Source of the DNA: Siphonodentalium dalli
Taxonomy: Eukaryota > Mollusca > Scaphopoda > Gadilida > Siphonodentaliidae
Reading direction: 5' to 3'
Assembly: GCA_032622095.1 (NCBI GenBank)
Contig: CP136061.1
Location: forward strand, 82,314,324-82,378,323
Length of the DNA: 64,000 nucleotides
Shown here in pieces: positions 28,545 through 39,399 of this stretch. The notes under the pieces were generated by a model. That model was not told the DNA's origin. It did not search any database and was given only the letters and a program-made list of their open reading frames with translations. The position numbers were made by a program, and so were the translations under genes. Position 1 is the stretch's first letter. Every line of letters starts with the position of its first letter.

Positions 28545-29035
28545 TAGTCTATCCCTGAGTTGCGGAACCACCCTTACGCATAAAAACAAATAGTAATGTT
28601 TCCAGTAACGGAAGGAAACAGAGTATGTTCGGGTGAGTGAAAATTAATTATATTTGTTTTAAATTTTTTGACTTTGCCCAAGAGATGATACACACAACAC
28701 AGTACACGTATAACAGAAAACAATAAGCACATTACTGTGGGTATTTATTGGAAGGGATAAATATGCCTGGCAGCAATTTTAATAAAAACTTGGTTGTTGA
28801 ACTGGCCCGAATACACAAGGGTGCCACCAAACACCAAATGTCAGTGTAAATAATGCAGACTGATGACTGATCAGAAGTTTTACTACATCAGATATCGCTA
28901 AATTTTATTTTTGTTTTGTTTCGTTTATTGGATTCGTTAAAATTGTTCACGGTATTGTTAAAATTAGTAGGGGTGGTTGTCTGGACTAGGGGTTGTTGCA
29001 TTACCGGAAACATTACCACCTTTTTCAGGCCTAAT
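28545..29035. mobile_element. Possible terminal-inverted-repeat element
   Basis: 'AACCACCCTTAC' and 'TAATGTTTCCAGTAACGG' at about 28565-28615 have inverted partners at about 28970-29020 ('GTAGGGGTGGTT', 'TTACCGGAAACATTA'). Pairing is partial. The roughly 400 bp between hold no gene. Confidence 0.45.
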
Positions 29036-29094
29036 GTAAACTTTAATTTCGACCAACTGAAATAAACGAATTAGGCTTTCCTTTTCGGAGGAAT

Positions 29095-29150
29095 TGTACA
29101 ATAGTGGATAGCAGGGTTAATACTTTGCCTGAAAGTCGTAGCAGAGTAAT
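29095..29150 (+). repeat. 5' LTR of element 2, first part
   Basis: TGTACAATAGTGGATAGCAG matches the start of the 3' LTR at 41545. It is cut at 29150 by a DNA transposon and resumes at 32318. Confidence 0.88.
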
Positions 29151-32100
29151 TAGTCCAGCAGAACTGGGGTGTGACCCAAAAATCTCTGTTAAAGTTTTTT
29201 TTTCTATTGAAAATTTATCACTGGGGAATCTTTATTGATATCCCGGTTGATGTGGATGTGTAACCTTTGGGGAACTATTTTTATTCAAGATGGCCGCTGA
29301 GTACCCAAAATTCGCAAATTGTTTGTATGTCTCGATCATGTCAGCGGCAATTCCGTATCAATAACACTATTTGTGACATTAATGATGTGATAGAATACGT
29401 GTATTATGATATAAAGTGACAAATATAATGAACTGGCCAATATCAATGACAAATACTCAAGATGGCGGCCATAACGGCCGCTCTCATTATTCCCATAACT
29501 GTTGCAGCACAATCACGACAGTGCTTCCAATAGCTAACGTTTTCTAGTTATTTTGCAACAACATGCTACTAGGAGAGAAACAAATACATTATATTTTCAT
29601 ATGCAAATAAACATTGGTAAATTAAAGAATTAATGTACCTAGAAATGTTAGTGTATGTCATCAGTATCTTCTTCGCAGGGTCGATGTGTCAGCACGTTCA
29701 TAACATACTGCCGCTCCCCGCACGAACATAACGCCGTGGAAGTTAACCCCACGTGCCTACACACACAACGTTTGGCCATGCAAGGAGTATACGAAGCACA
29801 ACGACATCCCTGAATTTTAGTTAAGTCCTAGGAATAAGTGGCTGCCCAGTTGGAACGACGGTTAGGACGAATAGCCCATCCTCTCGCGAGCAGCCGTAAT
29901 ACGATAGATTGAGCTCAGGAAGTTCGTCGTCAAGCGCATGTCTCCATACACATACTTGTAAGTGGGCCCTTTTAATACGTCCAATTAACGCTTCGTTGGT
30001 TTGGGGTAGCTAATTCAGTGTTGGCATTGCAGCCATGCTACGGCCGACTTTGTTTGACCATATTTTCGTGGAGCCTCTGGTTGATCGGAAATTTGGTTGT
30101 CATTAGCAATCCAAAAGAACTGGTCTAGCGTCGTCTACAACTCCGTCTATTGTAACAGATAATATCTCAGTGTGATTTCAACTTTGAGAATCTTAAGTGC
30201 AGTCCATTGTCCTATTATTCAATGTAGAGCGGCGACGGTATCACACTCTGTAAGTCCACGCATTGCTAACATGTCATGAGCGATATTCATGCGAGCTTTA
30301 AGCAAATCATTTGTTACTATTGTTTTTCGTCCTTTTGTCGGTGCTACCATCATTATCCTGTCGGATAAATCAAAGTGGTAAAGAAAATGGAGGAACATTA
30401 CAAATATATCGATGTCATATGTCATAACTAACGACGTTTGGGCTGCTACCCTCGCAATCTGTAGGACAATAAGAGTATCTCCTTCTTTGAGTCGATCTGA
30501 GATCATGCGTCTTGATAAATATGACCTTATTTTTTCAACAGGAATAGGATCCCCTCGCTTTACTAGGAGTCGTTTATTTCTTTTGTGAAAACATTCCCGG
30601 TTTACCTGGAAATCACTAATAATCATGGCAATAAGCTGAGCTTTGTTATTATTCATTGTGAGAATAACTGTTTGTGGAGACAGCTTCGTATTTTGCTTGA
30701 TCCTAGACTCCGTTAGCCCCTTTATCTCGGGCTGATCGAATCGATTATTTGATGTTGAGTTTATTGTACCATCAAGTATACATATGTCTTTGTCATTTAA
30801 TCAAGTATATATCACAGAAATTCGCCAAGAAAGTCTTGCACTCAGTCCAGTGCTGGCCAACGATATAATTGCTATAGAATAGAGTATAATTGCAATAGAA
30901 TAGAATAGAATTGCAATAAAATTGCACAGCCGCCACGGAAGGTGGCAATGATTACCCCGTTCTTTGGTACGTCAGCTGTGATGTCGACGCGTTGTGCATT
31001 CATCAGGTCTGTTTGGAATTAGCTTCCTTCGTATGTCCGCTGAAGATGAGTAGGGCGATAGCCTATATGTAATGATGTCATAATTTTTCAAGCTCCCGTG
31101 CTACTGTTTGGTCCCATAGCCCTCGCTGAAATAACGTATGCGTCAAAATGGTTTGCGTTGCCAATGTGTATGTGCATACTGACTGTTGCAATTGTTTTCA
31201 CGTTCCGGCTATTTGTACTATGAAAACTGAACGGCCACCCTTTTTAGAAAATCATCATCTGTTATCGACCAAGGTCCACTGTTTTATTCACATTGACCGA
31301 GTAATTGTTTGAACTCCACATTATTCGTGATCAATACGCTCAATGAGTCTCCCTCAGCCTTGTCGACATTGCTTCTTCTTTATTACACTTCTGAGTGCGT
31401 TCGCCCCTTCTCTCGAATACATGCATGAGCGTCTATGACCATTACACATACAGGTTGTCTCAATTGCCATGCCAGTATAAATACCATTAAAATGTCACTG
31501 ATGTGGTGCATAGTGTGCTCACCCCCATGGATGGCTTATATACATAATCCGATAGTGATTCCATTGACCTCGCGTTATATTGTGCATATCTGGACCAATG
31601 AGTGATTCCAGCTGCGAAGAAAAGAGGAATCATTTCCTAAACGATGTCTTGAGGGAGCGTCCAATCAGATTCCCTCTCTGCTCTTTAATATATCTCAGTA
31701 TTATGAACATGGGTTTGATTAGACAGTCAATCATATTATACACTGTATTCGCGCGACACATTTCATTGCATTGCACTTTTCATCGCCTTTGAGTGCTTCT
31801 TTGTAACGGAATTTGAATAACTATTTTGACATGCTTGATCGATTTTTGTTCTACACGCACGTGCGAACATGTGCAGCAACTAAAACAGTTTACTATATTG
31901 AGGGTCAAAGTTGAGTCACGTTACAAAAGTGTAGATATCCGGTTAAATTTCATTTGTTATGAAATCCAGTTTATCCAGAATTATGAATTATCCAGTTTGG
32001 CCGCCATTTTGTATAATCCTACGAAAGTAAGGCAGGTCTAGTAAAGATCTAGTGTAAACTTACATACATAACAAAATGTTCTAACGTGATTTCTAACTCA

Positions 32101-32314
32101 TGACACTAAATAGAACATGATCACACCCGTACGGACATATGCCGTTTTGGTTAGGTTGTTGCAATTTTGAATATTTAAATTTCCCCAAGGGTTACAAGTC
32201 CACATCAACCGGAAAACATTTGCCGAGATCCTACTAATGAATTATCAGCCGAGAAAAAAACTTTAACAGAGAATTTTGGGTTAGAGCAAAATCCGGTACT
32301 TGGCTGCTAGACTA
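29151..32314 (-). mobile_element. 3.16-kb DNA transposon inserted in the element 2 LTR
   Basis: The ends are TAGTCCAGCAG and CTGCTAGACTA, starting imperfect inverted repeats of about 130 bp that share 'CTCTGTTAAAGTTTTTTT' and 'CCGGTTGATGTGGA'. AAT is duplicated on both sides (29148-29150 and 32315-32317). Removing the element and one AAT restores exactly the sequence of the other LTR, so the borders are secure (AATT with slightly shifted ends fits equally). The superfamily is not established. It carries a decayed minus-strand gene (29650-30656). Other stretches of it (about 30660-32180) have no readable gene. Confidence 0.88.
29650..30656 (-). pseudogene. Decayed gene of the DNA transposon (D-rich domain plus Cys-rich tail)
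   Basis: The open part (30656-30219, 145 codons) contains KEGDTLIVLQIARVAAQ, YDIDIFVMFLHFLYHF and MRGLTECDTVAA. Downstream, in broken frames, come 'RAHLQVCVWRHAL' and a cysteine-rich tail (GCRCASYTPCMAKRCVCR then LCSCG). I recall the same order (E-x-D-T, D-x-D-x-F-V-x-L-L-H, G-x-T-x-C-D-T-V, AHLQ-x2-VW, C-x-C cluster) in uncharacterised invertebrate proteins, often repetitive in genomes. The acidic pattern would suit a PIN-like nuclease fold, which is inference. Stops and frame changes mark it as dead. Confidence 0.6.
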
Positions 32315-32317
32315 AAT

Positions 32318-32647
32318 TTATTGGGACCAGTTACAACCAAATCAATAAGTGTGTGGGAACGGATCAATGTTTGGCCACGTGGATGCAGAATGCTGTATTA
32401 CTGGTCGGGTAAGTATATCGTATCATAGGGTTATGCAATGTCATGTAACAATGCCCGGCTGAAACAGAATAGCCCCACGACAGACTTTCAGGCGAAATCA
32501 CTAACTGCTTGGTTTTAGGAAATTGTTGTGGTATTCATATATTCGTACATTAGATGCTGGATCCAATAAAGATTGTGAAACCTCCAAACTGTGTCTGAAC
32601 CAGCGTTACCCAACGGGAGTCAACGATCTACGGCCTACTATAGGACA
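32318..32647 (+). repeat. 5' LTR of element 2, second part
   Basis: It aligns with 41591-41989 ('TTATTGGGACCAGTTACAAC' through 'CTACTATAGGACA'), lacking about 55-60 bp present in the 3' LTR around 41735-41810. Confidence 0.88.
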
Positions 32648-32789
32648 CATGTTTTTGTTTGCCGTGTGCAGCATCCTAATTTATTGAGAAAGCTGTTGCT
32701 GAAAATTGGGAAAAGCTATTGATGAATTAGGAAAATTGAAAAATATTCTAAAGGACAGTGCTAAGGACAATGCGAGAAATTCACTTTTG

Positions 32790-32965
32790 CAAAAAATTCA
32801 GTGACATTAAGTTCAAAAGAAAATACAGGAAGAATAAATATAAACATTTAGTTCAAAAGAAAATGGAGGAAGAAGAAATATAAACATTCAGTTCAAAAGA
32901 AATTCCAAGAAGAAGGTATATACAGCAATAAATATTCAGTTCAATAGAAAATCCAAGAAGATTTA
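32790..32965. repeat. Short A-rich tandem repeat in the element 2 leader
   Basis: About four units of roughly 50 bp carry 'AGTTCAAAAGAAAAT' followed by 'GGAAGAA' and 'ATATAAACATT'. The rest of 32648-33323 has no gene and should be the leader; no clear primer-binding site is seen. Confidence 0.75.
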
Positions 32966-33323
32966 TACACATTTGACATTTAGAAGTTCACTGACAATTC
33001 AAGTTGATTGAACAGAAGTTTCCATTGTGTTGTGCTAGGGTGAGTACCTTTTTCATAGACTGAATATCGTGCATTCTTAAACAACATACCAATGTAATTT
33101 CAATTTATGGCAGGTTACTTCGCATGTATGCCCCTATATATATCAGCAGAATAATTTAATCTACCACATCGAGTACCAGTGATACAAGATTCATTTTAAA
33201 ACTTTAATCAAAAATAAAGCATACAAAACAGGTCAAAATGAATCTGCAGTAACGTGTATTGACGAGGAAACAGTTTAAAATTAAAATATATAACTTAATA
33301 ATTGTATGTTTGGTGATAAATAA

Positions 33324-34459
33324 ATGGCAGAATCACAAGGTGTACCTAGTTTGGATTTTGGTAGCGAAGCGGAAAGGAGAATGGTTGAAAATGAGGCAGA
33401 GATGCGAATGATGGAGTACGAGGCGCTAATGCGTCAACGTCGCGATAAAGAGAGGAATAGACATTGGGATTTGCACCCTGTTCAACCACCTGCATATGAA
33501 CGGGTTGAACAAGGCAATAATCAGCATTTGCAGGATGTGTTAGGTCAATTGACTGCACAAATGCATTTATTTCAAAATGTAGTTGTGCAATAGTCTGAAG
33601 CATCGAGGCAATCAACAGCTGTACAAGCAGCTTTGGTGCGGCTACAATAATAGGGACTTATACAGGTGAACCTAAGGGGTTCAAAGACTGGATTTTACAA
33701 ATTTAACGGTATTCACAAGCCGTGGACACAGCGGATGAGGATAAAATTAAATTATATAGTCAAACTGCATGGGGACCAGTGGCAGAATTTGTTCAAAGAT
33801 TTATGAAACAAAATACGCTCCATGGGGTTCTAAGATTTACTTGGGCTGAGTTTAAATGGGAATTACGGACTGGTTACGGCGAGATAGTGGATAATCCAGT
33901 GATCGAAATGCAATTGGTGGGATACTTTGTGGATGGGTTATATAATGATTCATTAAGATTTAAATTAATGAGGGAAAATTATCCATTGTTAGACTGGGCA
34001 GTAGATCATGCAATGAGGGAGGCTAATTTACATAAACTTTATAAATTAAGGTATGGTGAAAGTACATATGATAGATCCCAAAGAAATGTTGTTGATAATG
34101 AAATACCAATCACAATGGAGGTCGATCATTTTCGCATAAGGGTTTTTGACATAGTTCAGAGACCTTCTCAACTAAATAGGTATCGGGGACCACGCCCAGT
34201 GCAAGCTCAAAATAGGTATCAGGGGCCACGGGTTATGTCGGGACCAAATAGGGGGCCTCGACCTCAAAATAATGTGAAGGCGATACAGATGAAAAACGAA
34301 ACAGCAAGGCCAGTTAATCATTTAACTTCACCGTGTTTTGTAAGGAATCAACACACTGGGACACAATTTTGTTGTGAATATTGTCTAAAAGGAGGTCATT
34401 CTTTAGACTTGTTTTGGTTGTGCCAGGCAGATGAAAAACGAAGGAAAAATTTAAACTAA
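33324..34459 (+). pseudogene. gag: gag of element 2, broken
   Basis: The N-terminal frame (33324-33593) is charged and helical (MVENEAEMRMMEYEALMRQ), ending at TAG. After stops and a frame change, 33722-34459 encodes capsid-like sequence (GPVAEFVQRFMKQN, RFTWAEFKWEL, RLFK-like LRFKLM, HKLYKLRYGE) with a basic Arg/Gln/Gly-rich linker. The knuckle reads CCEYCLKGGHSLDLFWLC, with six instead of four residues before the last Cys, so zinc binding may be lost. Compared with element 1 a central capsid part of about 50 residues is missing. Confidence 0.85.
34450..34456 (+). promoter_or_regulatory. -1 frameshift heptamer TTTAAAC of element 2
   Basis: T TTA AAC in the gag frame directly before the gag stop TAA (34457-34459). 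The -1 frame is open across it to 34665. Downstream pairing (TCTAATTTT with AAAATATTAGA) is weaker than in element 1. Confidence 0.75.
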
Positions 34460-35730
34460 GTGGTTCTAATTTTAAGGTGGCCGAAAAATGGAACGAAACA
34501 AATCAACAGAAAATATTAGACAATTTTCATGCCAGAATAATTGAGCAAATTAAATATTTCGAGTCAGGTAAACACCGATGTATAACTCAAATAGTCAACA
34601 AGATGATAAGACATCTCGTATACGAAATAGGAAATATAGAAATGAAATTAAAGGTAATAAAATAAAAAATAAAAATGAGCCACCAGTGTATAATTTAATA
34701 AAATCGGGTAAAAATGATTTAAAGAGGCAAATTAATCAGAAGAAGTTGACTAGTGGAAAAGGGAAATCTAAACTCAATAAGAGAACTCAGAAAACAATAA
34801 TTGAACAAAAGAAACAAAATATCACTCATCAAAAGGAAGTGAAACATAAAAATATGGGTTCTATGAAATACAAAAACATTGATATGAATTTTGCAACAAA
34901 TATACCGGAGTTTAAAATTAGTAGCACAAATTACAATTATCCTGGAGACACTGGAAAACTAAATAATGATTAGAAAACAAAGGGTAAGAGATTTGTTGGA
35001 TAGTGGAGCTGATTGTTCACTTATTAAGAAACAGGCATCTGTTACTTCAGCGAGCGACAATACATTATAAATAATATGGTATATAAACCTCGATTTCAAA
35101 ATAAAGAAATTAAAAGTTATTCATAGGTTATACATAACTAAGAATTTAAACAGGTCACTTATACTTGGACAAATGTATTTTTATTTGGGAGCCATGAAAA
35201 TAAAAAATCAATTAGTGGCTTGTACCGGATATACACATAGCGTCTTTAATACGACTGAAAACTAATTGTAAACTGCGACCTAGAATGGGTGAGATTTGTT
35301 CTGCAAAAATCATGGGGATCTAAGATGTTTAAATCTCCATTCATAATAGCCACTGTTATAGAACGTGGGTTTCTCAGCCAACATCCAGGAGTCACCTTGA
35401 AAGAGTCGGTAACAACAACTAAAAACGACTGTATTCACATAAAAATAATTATTCAAACTGACAGGAATTATAATTTGAAACGAGGATGTGTTTTCGGAAA
35501 AATAATCCCAATACAAGAAGCCGAAATTAATCAGATTTCAAATACTTCTGAAGTGAGCGAATTACGTGTCGATGTGACAGATATTAATGCAGAACCAGAA
35601 TATTTAAAGTCACTCACTGATTTGGTATTAAATAATGAGGATATTTTTGCTGCAAACGATACCCAATTAGGTGAGACATCAACATATAAGATGACCATTG
35701 ATACTGGAGAACATGCACCGATCTCATTAT
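34460..35730 (+). pseudogene. pro: Protease and linker region of element 2
   Basis: A Lys/Asn-rich linker (34477-34665 and 34578-34973 in different frames) leads to RDLLDSGADCSLIKK (about 34988-35032), the aspartic-protease active site, followed closely by stops. The frame 35289-35732 has post-protease sequence (GFLSQHPGVTL, 'GCVFGKIIPI') and the pre-RT segment ending TYKMTIDTGEHAPISL. Confidence 0.75.
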
Positions 35731-35732
35731 AA

Positions 35733-37310
35733 CCTTATCGAGTACCTTTACATCGGAGACAACTCTTTAAAAATGCTATTGATTCAATGGAAAATGCGGG
35801 TATTATAACAAAATCCCAGAGTAACTGGCAGAATCCTTGTATTCTCGTGCCTAAAATTGATGGTGCATGGAGGTTTTGCTGTGATTTTCGATCGTTAAAT
35901 AAAATAACTGAGACAATTTTTTATCCATTGCCTATAATTGATGATATAAATTCGGAGTTAAAGCGCTCTAAAATATGTACATTACTGGATGCACTAGAGG
36001 GATATTATGCGATTCCTATCGCCCAGGAGGAAAGAGAGAAAACTACATTTACTTGTTCTATGGAAACTACATGTTCAATCGCACTGCATATGGGTAAACA
36101 ATGCTCCTGGAGCATTTTGCGCTTTGATGGCAATTGTTTTAAAAGGGTTAACTAACGTAATAAACTATATTGATGATATTTTAATTTCCAGTGATTGTAT
36201 GGCTTCTCACATGACACATGTAACTCAGGTATTTCAAAGGTTAAGGGAACTTAACATAAAACTGAAATTAAAGAAGTGTTCATTTTTTTAAATCAGAGAC
36301 AAAATATTTGGGTTTTATGGTTAATAATTCTAGTATCTCACCATATCCTAATAAAATTAAGTCATTGAAGAATATGACCGCTCCAACAACGGTGAGAGGT
36401 GTTAGGGGCTTCATCGGAGCTATGTCATTCTACCAACGTTTTCTCCCTAATTTTAGTGACATATTTATTCCTTTGATTCATTTAACTAAGAAATATGCCA
36501 AGTTTAAATGGGATCAAAAGTGCCAAGATGCTTTTGAGTATTTAAAAGAAAGTCTAGTTGTCATACCTCAACTTGCTTATCCAGATTTGAATAAACCATA
36601 CACTTTGTATACAGATAGTAGTCGAAATGCTATTGGTGTGGTATTAGTTCAAAGTTGTGATCAAAATTGGGAATAAATATACCACAATGTAGGAATGATA
36701 GCCAATTTATTTTCTGTCAGCAAAATTGAGTCCTACATTATGTAAACTTTCAGTATTTGAAAAAGAGGCATATGCAACTATATTTTATGCTCTTAAAAAG
36801 CTGGATCATTATTTAAATGGAGCCACATTTACTATTAAAATGGATCATCAACCTTTAAAATATTTATTAACAACTCAGTATAATAATCCGAAAATTCAGA
36901 GGTGGATGTTGTGTTTATCAGCTTATAATTTTACTATAGAATATCTGCCAGGTAGTGATCGTAGTGTAGCAGATTTATTAAGTATAATACCAGAAACCGC
37001 GGAAACCGAAGCACAACTATCTGACATTGATATACATGATAACAATTTACAAATAAATGTGATCAATTCAAATCAATTTCCAAATTGTTCAAAATTTGCA
37101 GAGTGTAAAGTGGAAACCAATGATCCACTACCACCAGGAGAATTGTCAAATGAAGAAGTTGCTCAGTTTAATAAGAAAGTTGAACAAGGAAAATACTCAG
37201 AAATTCAGGAAAGTATTGCATCATATAACAGCAATAATCCTTCCCCATCAATTACTAATAACTATTTACTTGTCGAAGATGTGTTTTATTTACATCTCAA
37301 ATGCAGATGA
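35733..37310 (+). pseudogene. pol: Reverse transcriptase and RNase H of element 2, broken
   Basis: RT motifs lie in successive frames: ENAGIITKSQSNWQNPC, KIDGAWRFCCDFRSLNK, CTLLDALEGYYAIPI, then NVINYIDDILISS (catalytic YIDD, about 36155-36190) and 'MGFMVNNSSISPYPNKI'. The RT-RNase H linker kept here (GFIGAMSFYQRFLPNFSDI) is exactly the part deleted in element 1. RNase H shows TLYTDSSRNAIGVVL, SVFEKEAYATI and MDHQPLKYLL. At least three frame changes or stops (35730, about 36090, 36291, 36674) make it inactive. Confidence 0.87.
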
Positions 37311-37438
37311 TGACCCTATGCTCAGATTAGTTAAACCGGGTCATTTGCAAGATAATGTGCTAATGCAATATCATGACAAACTGGGACACTTGAACACACA
37401 TTCCAAATAATTCGTCGTAAATATTATTGGAAGAATAT

Positions 37439-38292
37439 CAGTCTGGGTGAACGTCGACTCTATATTTGAAATCTAGAGTCTGGAGCTAATGTCGCCAAAA
37501 CCATTTCTATTCAGCGAAGGGCTTCCCCAAAATGACGTCACGGATTTTTAAAAATACATCGATTATTGACAGGTGTCCCCACGTGTTATTTGTTGTGCTT
37601 CGCAATAACAATGGCCTACTCATCAACCCCTAAAAGGCCTGTGTCGCGACATAAACTTGCAGAAGATAATATTTGTCGTGTGTGCGACTCATCTTTTTCG
37701 GGAGATGAACTCGCCGCATCAACGGGAAAGCTGCATCCGAGAGCAAAAAATAAGGTCATCATCAAAAATGTTGCTTTAGAACTATTTAAAAGCATAAAAT
37801 TAAGTGATTTCCTCGGTGTTTCAGATGACTTTTTTACGACAAATAATTTGATTTGCAAACCATGTTACAATAAAGTAAATCAACTACACGGACATGAGTG
37901 AGTTCTATTTATATTTATGGGAGGCCAAGTTGGTACCATACGCAGGCCTATCTATCAAGTCTAGCACATCCTTCAAATTAATCCGAATCGTACCGAATAT
38001 ATAATTTCGAAGCCATTTTTTCTGTCTCTGTTGTATTTGCAAGCCTCGCTTTCGATCGGAGAAATACCCACGAAATTCCGCTCTGTATATATTTAGAGGT
38101 GACATTATGGGACAGTCTCCGCCCACTAACACTTGTTTATTAACCCATAACGGTTTCATTGGACGGAAAATAATTTACGCAATCAATCAGATTACGGAAT
38201 CCCGAGGACATGGAAATGAGATAGCGATGTTATCCGTCAGACCTAATATTCAATGTTGTTATGAATATTTAGGTATGAGTTTACTTAGACTG
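37439..38292. mobile_element. 854-bp DNA element with 9-bp target duplication, inside integrase
   Basis: GAAGAATAT flanks it on both sides (37430-37438 and 38293-38301). The ends CAGTCTGGGTGAAC and, inverted, CAGTCTAAGTAAAC form short inverted repeats. Removing the element and one duplicate rejoins the integrase finger. A 9-bp duplication with CAG ends is hAT- or Mutator-like, but the superfamily is not settled. Confidence 0.8.
37611..37901 (+). CDS. Cys-rich ORF (96 aa) in the 854-bp element
   Basis: The start ATG 37611 is preferred to the upstream in-frame start because the extra N-terminus is an unlikely hydrophobic extension. The protein has DNICRVCDSSFSGDEL near the N-terminus and NNLICKPCYNKVNQL near the C-terminus. 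The two C-x2-C pairs about 60 residues apart suggest one zinc-binding module, like the ZAD or THAP-type domains of transposases and their host relatives. There is no catalytic domain, so the element is probably non-autonomous and the ORF a leftover N-terminal domain. Confidence 0.55.
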   Translation: MAYSSTPKRPVSRHKLAEDNICRVCDSSFSGDELAASTGKLHPRAKNKVIIKNVALELFKSIKLSDFLGVSDDFFTTNNLICKPCYNKVNQLHGHE

Positions 38293-39399
38293 GAAGAATA
38301 TGTACAAGTGTATATATGAACACTGTGAGAAGTGTATGATTTGTAAATCACGGAATTTGGTGAAACTGCAACCTCCATTACAGGACACTGACATGCCAGC
38401 TTTTACAGGGGCAAAATGGAGTATAGACATTTCTGGACCATTGATTATTCATTGTCTTTTGGAAGACATTGTTCCAAGGTTTAGTGTACCAAATCAGATT
38501 TTGAGCGACAACGCAAAGGAGTTCACTTCAAATAATTTTAAAGAAGTCTGTAAAAATCTAGGAATAAAATTAGTTTTAACCAGTTTTTATCCGCCTCAGT
38601 CTAACAGTCGGAATGAGAGATTACACCGTTATCTAAAAGACATATTATCTAAAATTATGGAGGGAAATCAGAGAACATGGGACCTCGTTTTGGGACAAGC
38701 ATTATTGGCACATAGATGCATGATTTCAGATTCTTCAAAAACTTCAAGTTTTGAATTAATGTGTTCACACCCACCCGTTTTGCCGTTAGATAATATATTG
38801 GCTCACAGGTTAAAATATATGGTGACAAAATGCATCAAATTACTCTTCAAGCACAACTTAGAGCTTTTAGGTCTGTTCACCATCACATGAAAATTGCTAA
38901 ACTTCGACAATAAGAACGAATAAAAACAGCAGATGTAACTTATAATGTTGGTGATAAAGTATATCATAAGATTGGACAGACATCGGGTAAGTTGTCGTTA
39001 AAATGGGCTCCATATCACGTGATTCTAGAGAAAAAATGTCCAGTTTCATTTATTATTAAAGATGAACTTACCGTCGCGCATATAAGGCACATGCTAGGAA
39101 TTTGAGACATCCATCGTTAGACATATGGAAAATTCCAAAGAAACCATTAACCCGCAGAACGCGACAACAACAGCTTGTTTGCCCAGACAGCAATGAAGAC
39201 ATTATGTCAAGTGATGAGGAACAGATCGACCCAATAAATCAAATAATTAATCGGCGTAGAGTGCAAAGGCCGACTGAAGACAGTGCCACAGAAAATTCTA
39301 TACCTTTATGTGAATTGCGAAATCGCCTTCGCCATGCTGTACGTGATACCTCGGATACGGACAGTGAAGAAATACCCTTGATAAATATTCTATGAGAAT

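Larger units (their letters stand above)
37311..39395 (+). pseudogene. pol: Integrase of element 2, split by an insertion
   Basis: The HHCC finger starts at 'QYHDKLGHLNTHS' (about 37367) and is completed after the inserted element by 'EHCEKCMICKSRN' (about 38318). Core residues are WSIDISGPL, ILSDNAKEF and SNSRNERLHRYL. Sequence between the first and second acidic residues is shortened. The GPF-like region is at about 38940-39060 (KWAPYHVIL), and an acidic tail with SIPLCELRNRL ends at 39395. Confidence 0.83.
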
